Assembly (NCBI GenBank): GCA_017449215.1
Contig: JAFSJY010000006.1
Coordinates: forward strand, 1-64,000
DNA length: 64,000 nucleotides
DNA from: Acholeplasmatales bacterium
GTDB taxonomy: Bacteria > Bacillota_I > Bacilli_A > Acholeplasmatales > Anaeroplasmataceae
Direction: 5' to 3'
In this document: positions 62,696 through 64,000 of the stretch, piece after piece
Position numbering within the stretch: position 1 is the stretch's first letter
Layout of the letters: the number at the start of each line of letters is the position of its first letter
The notes under the pieces: model-generated
What the model saw: the letters and a program-made list of their open reading frames with translations, nothing else
The model's database searches: none
Told to the model about the DNA's origin: nothing
Made by a program: the position numbers and the translations under genes

Positions 62696-64000
62696 TTATT
62701 TATTTTCTTTTAATTTTATTTCACCTAAATAATTGACATCATCTATATAACATCCATTCATAAGCTCATAACATCTTTGCATATCATCAGTAATTTTTAG
62801 ATATATCTTTGTACTTAAATTACTATCTATTATTGTTTCTAGATTAATATTATTATTTGTATCACTCAAGCTTTTTGTAATTTTAGCAACTGATTTACCA
62901 TCATCAAAATATAATTGTGCTTTTAAATTTCTTGTGACCGGACTAAATCCCATATTAGCTATTTTTATATCTACAAATAATCTATTATTCTTAACTGAAT
63001 AATCAAAGCTATCTACATATAATTTAAAACCCATATGATTAACCATATATGTATAGAATGATTGATTATTATATGTTTTATTTTTCCATGAAACAATTAT
63101 TGAATCGTCCCATTCATAATTCAAATAAGTTAAATTAACTAAATTCATTTCCTTTATAACTTCATCATAAGAAAAATAATCTGTAGGCTCACCAATACAT
63201 TCACCACCAAAGACAGTATTAAGCTTATTAATGAATTTAGTTTCTTTTTCTCTTGCTTCTAAAGTTTCATATGTACCAGTATCTAAATCAGTGCCGTAAT
63301 ATCCATCATTATATATTCCTAGACGATTATTATCATTATTATATTCTTCTAAATTCTCTATTGAATATCCCAAATATTTATATATAAATACAGGCTTTCT
63401 AGCTAAAATTGGAAGTGTTTCAACTTCCTTTAGCCAAGAATTTAATAATTCATTATATACATCTTGCTTATCTAATAATGATGTATGCATTTCACCCCAT
63501 GGTCCTATAAGGCCACATTCAACAGCAATTATTAAATCTTTATAATCATTAATTACCTCAGCTAATCTTTTAATATGATTTTTTATCATATCTAATTGTG
63601 GTTCCATATTTGCGTTACCATGAAATTTGTCGTATGCAAATCTAATAATTAGTGAGCATTGATTAACTTTAGCTTGGGTAAAATAATAATTTAATAGCTC
63701 TAGTGCATCATCTGAAATATCATAATCATCTATACCATTAGTCACATTAGAGAAATCAGATAAATCTATTCTTAAATGATAAAATCCTCTGTACATAAAG
63801 TCATGATTTTCAGGTATTTCAGAATCTCTTTTTAATTCTATATATTTAGTGTTATAAAATCCCATTCCTGGATTTTTAACTTCAGTTGTTTTTATTTCAT
63901 TATTAAATCCAGATAGTTCATAATCATCTGTTATATTACTAATTTTGTTTGTTTCATCAGATGCCTGAGGAACTTCAGATATTTCATCTAAACCATTATG
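62696..64000 (-). CDS. DUF4874/DUF4832 protein, N-terminus beyond window
   Basis: The frame is open to the last base of the window (435 codons), so the ATG at 63865 is internal: it belongs to KNPGMGFYNTKYIEL, the NPxxGFY opening of DUF4874. Further features are FYHLRIDLSDFSN, ECGLIGPWGEMHTS near the middle and GIYNDGYYGTDLDTG, which mark a TIM-barrel-like domain followed by a beta-sandwich DUF4832-like end. Such proteins are often secreted and linked to polysaccharide use or display; the Ser/Thr/Asp-rich stretch at the window edge suits a linker after a signal peptide. Function unknown. Confidence 0.82.
   Translation of the reverse strand, partial: HNGLDEISEVPQASDETNKISNITDDYELSGFNNEIKTTEVKNPGMGFYNTKYIELKRDSEIPENHDFMYRGFYHLRIDLSDFSNVTNGIDDYDISDDALELLNYYFTQAKVNQCSLIIRFAYDKFHGNANMEPQLDMIKNHIKRLAEVINDYKDLIIAVECGLIGPWGEMHTSLLDKQDVYNELLNSWLKEVETLPILARKPVFIYKYLGYSIENLEEYNNDNNRLGIYNDGYYGTDLDTGTYETLEAREKETKFINKLNTVFGGECIGEPTDYFSYDEVIKEMNLVNLTYLNYEWDDSIIVSWKNKTYNNQSFYTYMVNHMGFKLYVDSFDYSVKNNRLFVDIKIANMGFSPVTRNLKAQLYFDDGKSVAKITKSLSDTNNNINLETIIDSNLSTKIYLKITDDMQRCYELMNGCYIDDVNYLGEIKLKENK

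Noticed and set aside
63863-63865. ATG as start of the DUF4874 protein
   Set aside because: The frame stays open to the window end and the ATG is within the conserved NPGMGFY motif.

Overview
This 64 kb window is bacterial chromosome of low G+C content (roughly 30 percent), read with the standard code (TGG for Trp, TGA as stop). Most genes lie on the minus strand, as expected for one replichore arm. Gene content and order (hpf-secA, glyS-dnaG-rpoD, a sigma factor next to trmK, proBAC, SAM and THF riboswitches, Shine-Dalgarno sites of the GGAGG type) point to a low-GC Bacillota of class Bacilli, most like uncultured gut lineages around Erysipelotrichales/RF39; that placement is inference. Fermentation genes (formate-lyase, Pta, iron alcohol dehydrogenase) and the absence of respiratory genes suggest an anaerobe.

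Layout. 1-3.8 kb: start of a lipoprotein gene, secA and hpf, with a probable plus-strand small RNA between the last two. 3.9-10.6 kb: a SAM-riboswitch operon, priA-fmt-degenerate HD-GYP protein-TSCPD protein-metK, followed by a ComF-like zinc-finger remnant. 10.6-12.1 kb: a THF-riboswitch gene for an unusually long folate ECF S-component. 12.2-15.7 kb: pyruvate formate-lyase split into two genes, plus thioredoxin-like and pflA genes. 15.8-25.5 kb: TrmK-esterase fusion, second sigma-70, an SGNH lipoprotein with a divergent AraC regulator, then the rpoD-dnaG-glyS macromolecular synthesis genes. 25.7-32.2 kb: alcohol dehydrogenase and an overlapping set engB-nudix-M32 peptidase-two flavoproteins. 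32.3-32.7 kb: a compact locus that looks like a type I toxin-antitoxin module. 32.8-38.0 kb: zinc-ribbon protein with a long leader, a GT8-acyltransferase fusion and hypothetical genes. 38.0-45.5 kb: proC-proA-proB, a giant degenerate GGDEF-EAL protein, a phosphoesterase and rdgB. 45.6-50.9 kb: coaD, a frameshifted diguanylate cyclase, a starch-binding-like protein, a methyltransferase and pta. 51.0-53.2 kb: glycolipid-type acyltransferase and glycosyltransferase. 53.3-60.3 kb: TetR-controlled alpha-galactoside operon (transporter, GH36, unknown GT-B-like protein, galK, hypothetical). 60.4-64 kb: RluA-type pseudouridine synthase, a GltD-like oxidoreductase and a DUF4874/DUF4832 protein cut by the window edge.

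The most noteworthy items are the convergent toxin/antisense locus at about 32.3-32.66 kb, the split formate-lyase with its radical domain as a separate 77-residue protein, the minimal SAM-sensing leader at the head of a mixed operon ending in metK, several gene fusions (TrmK-esterase, GT8-PlsC, two-TM module-FolT), and a run of cyclic-dinucleotide-type proteins that have mostly lost their catalytic motifs. Several gene starts were moved from the longest reading frame to an internal start with a good ribosome binding site; these are stated per gene.
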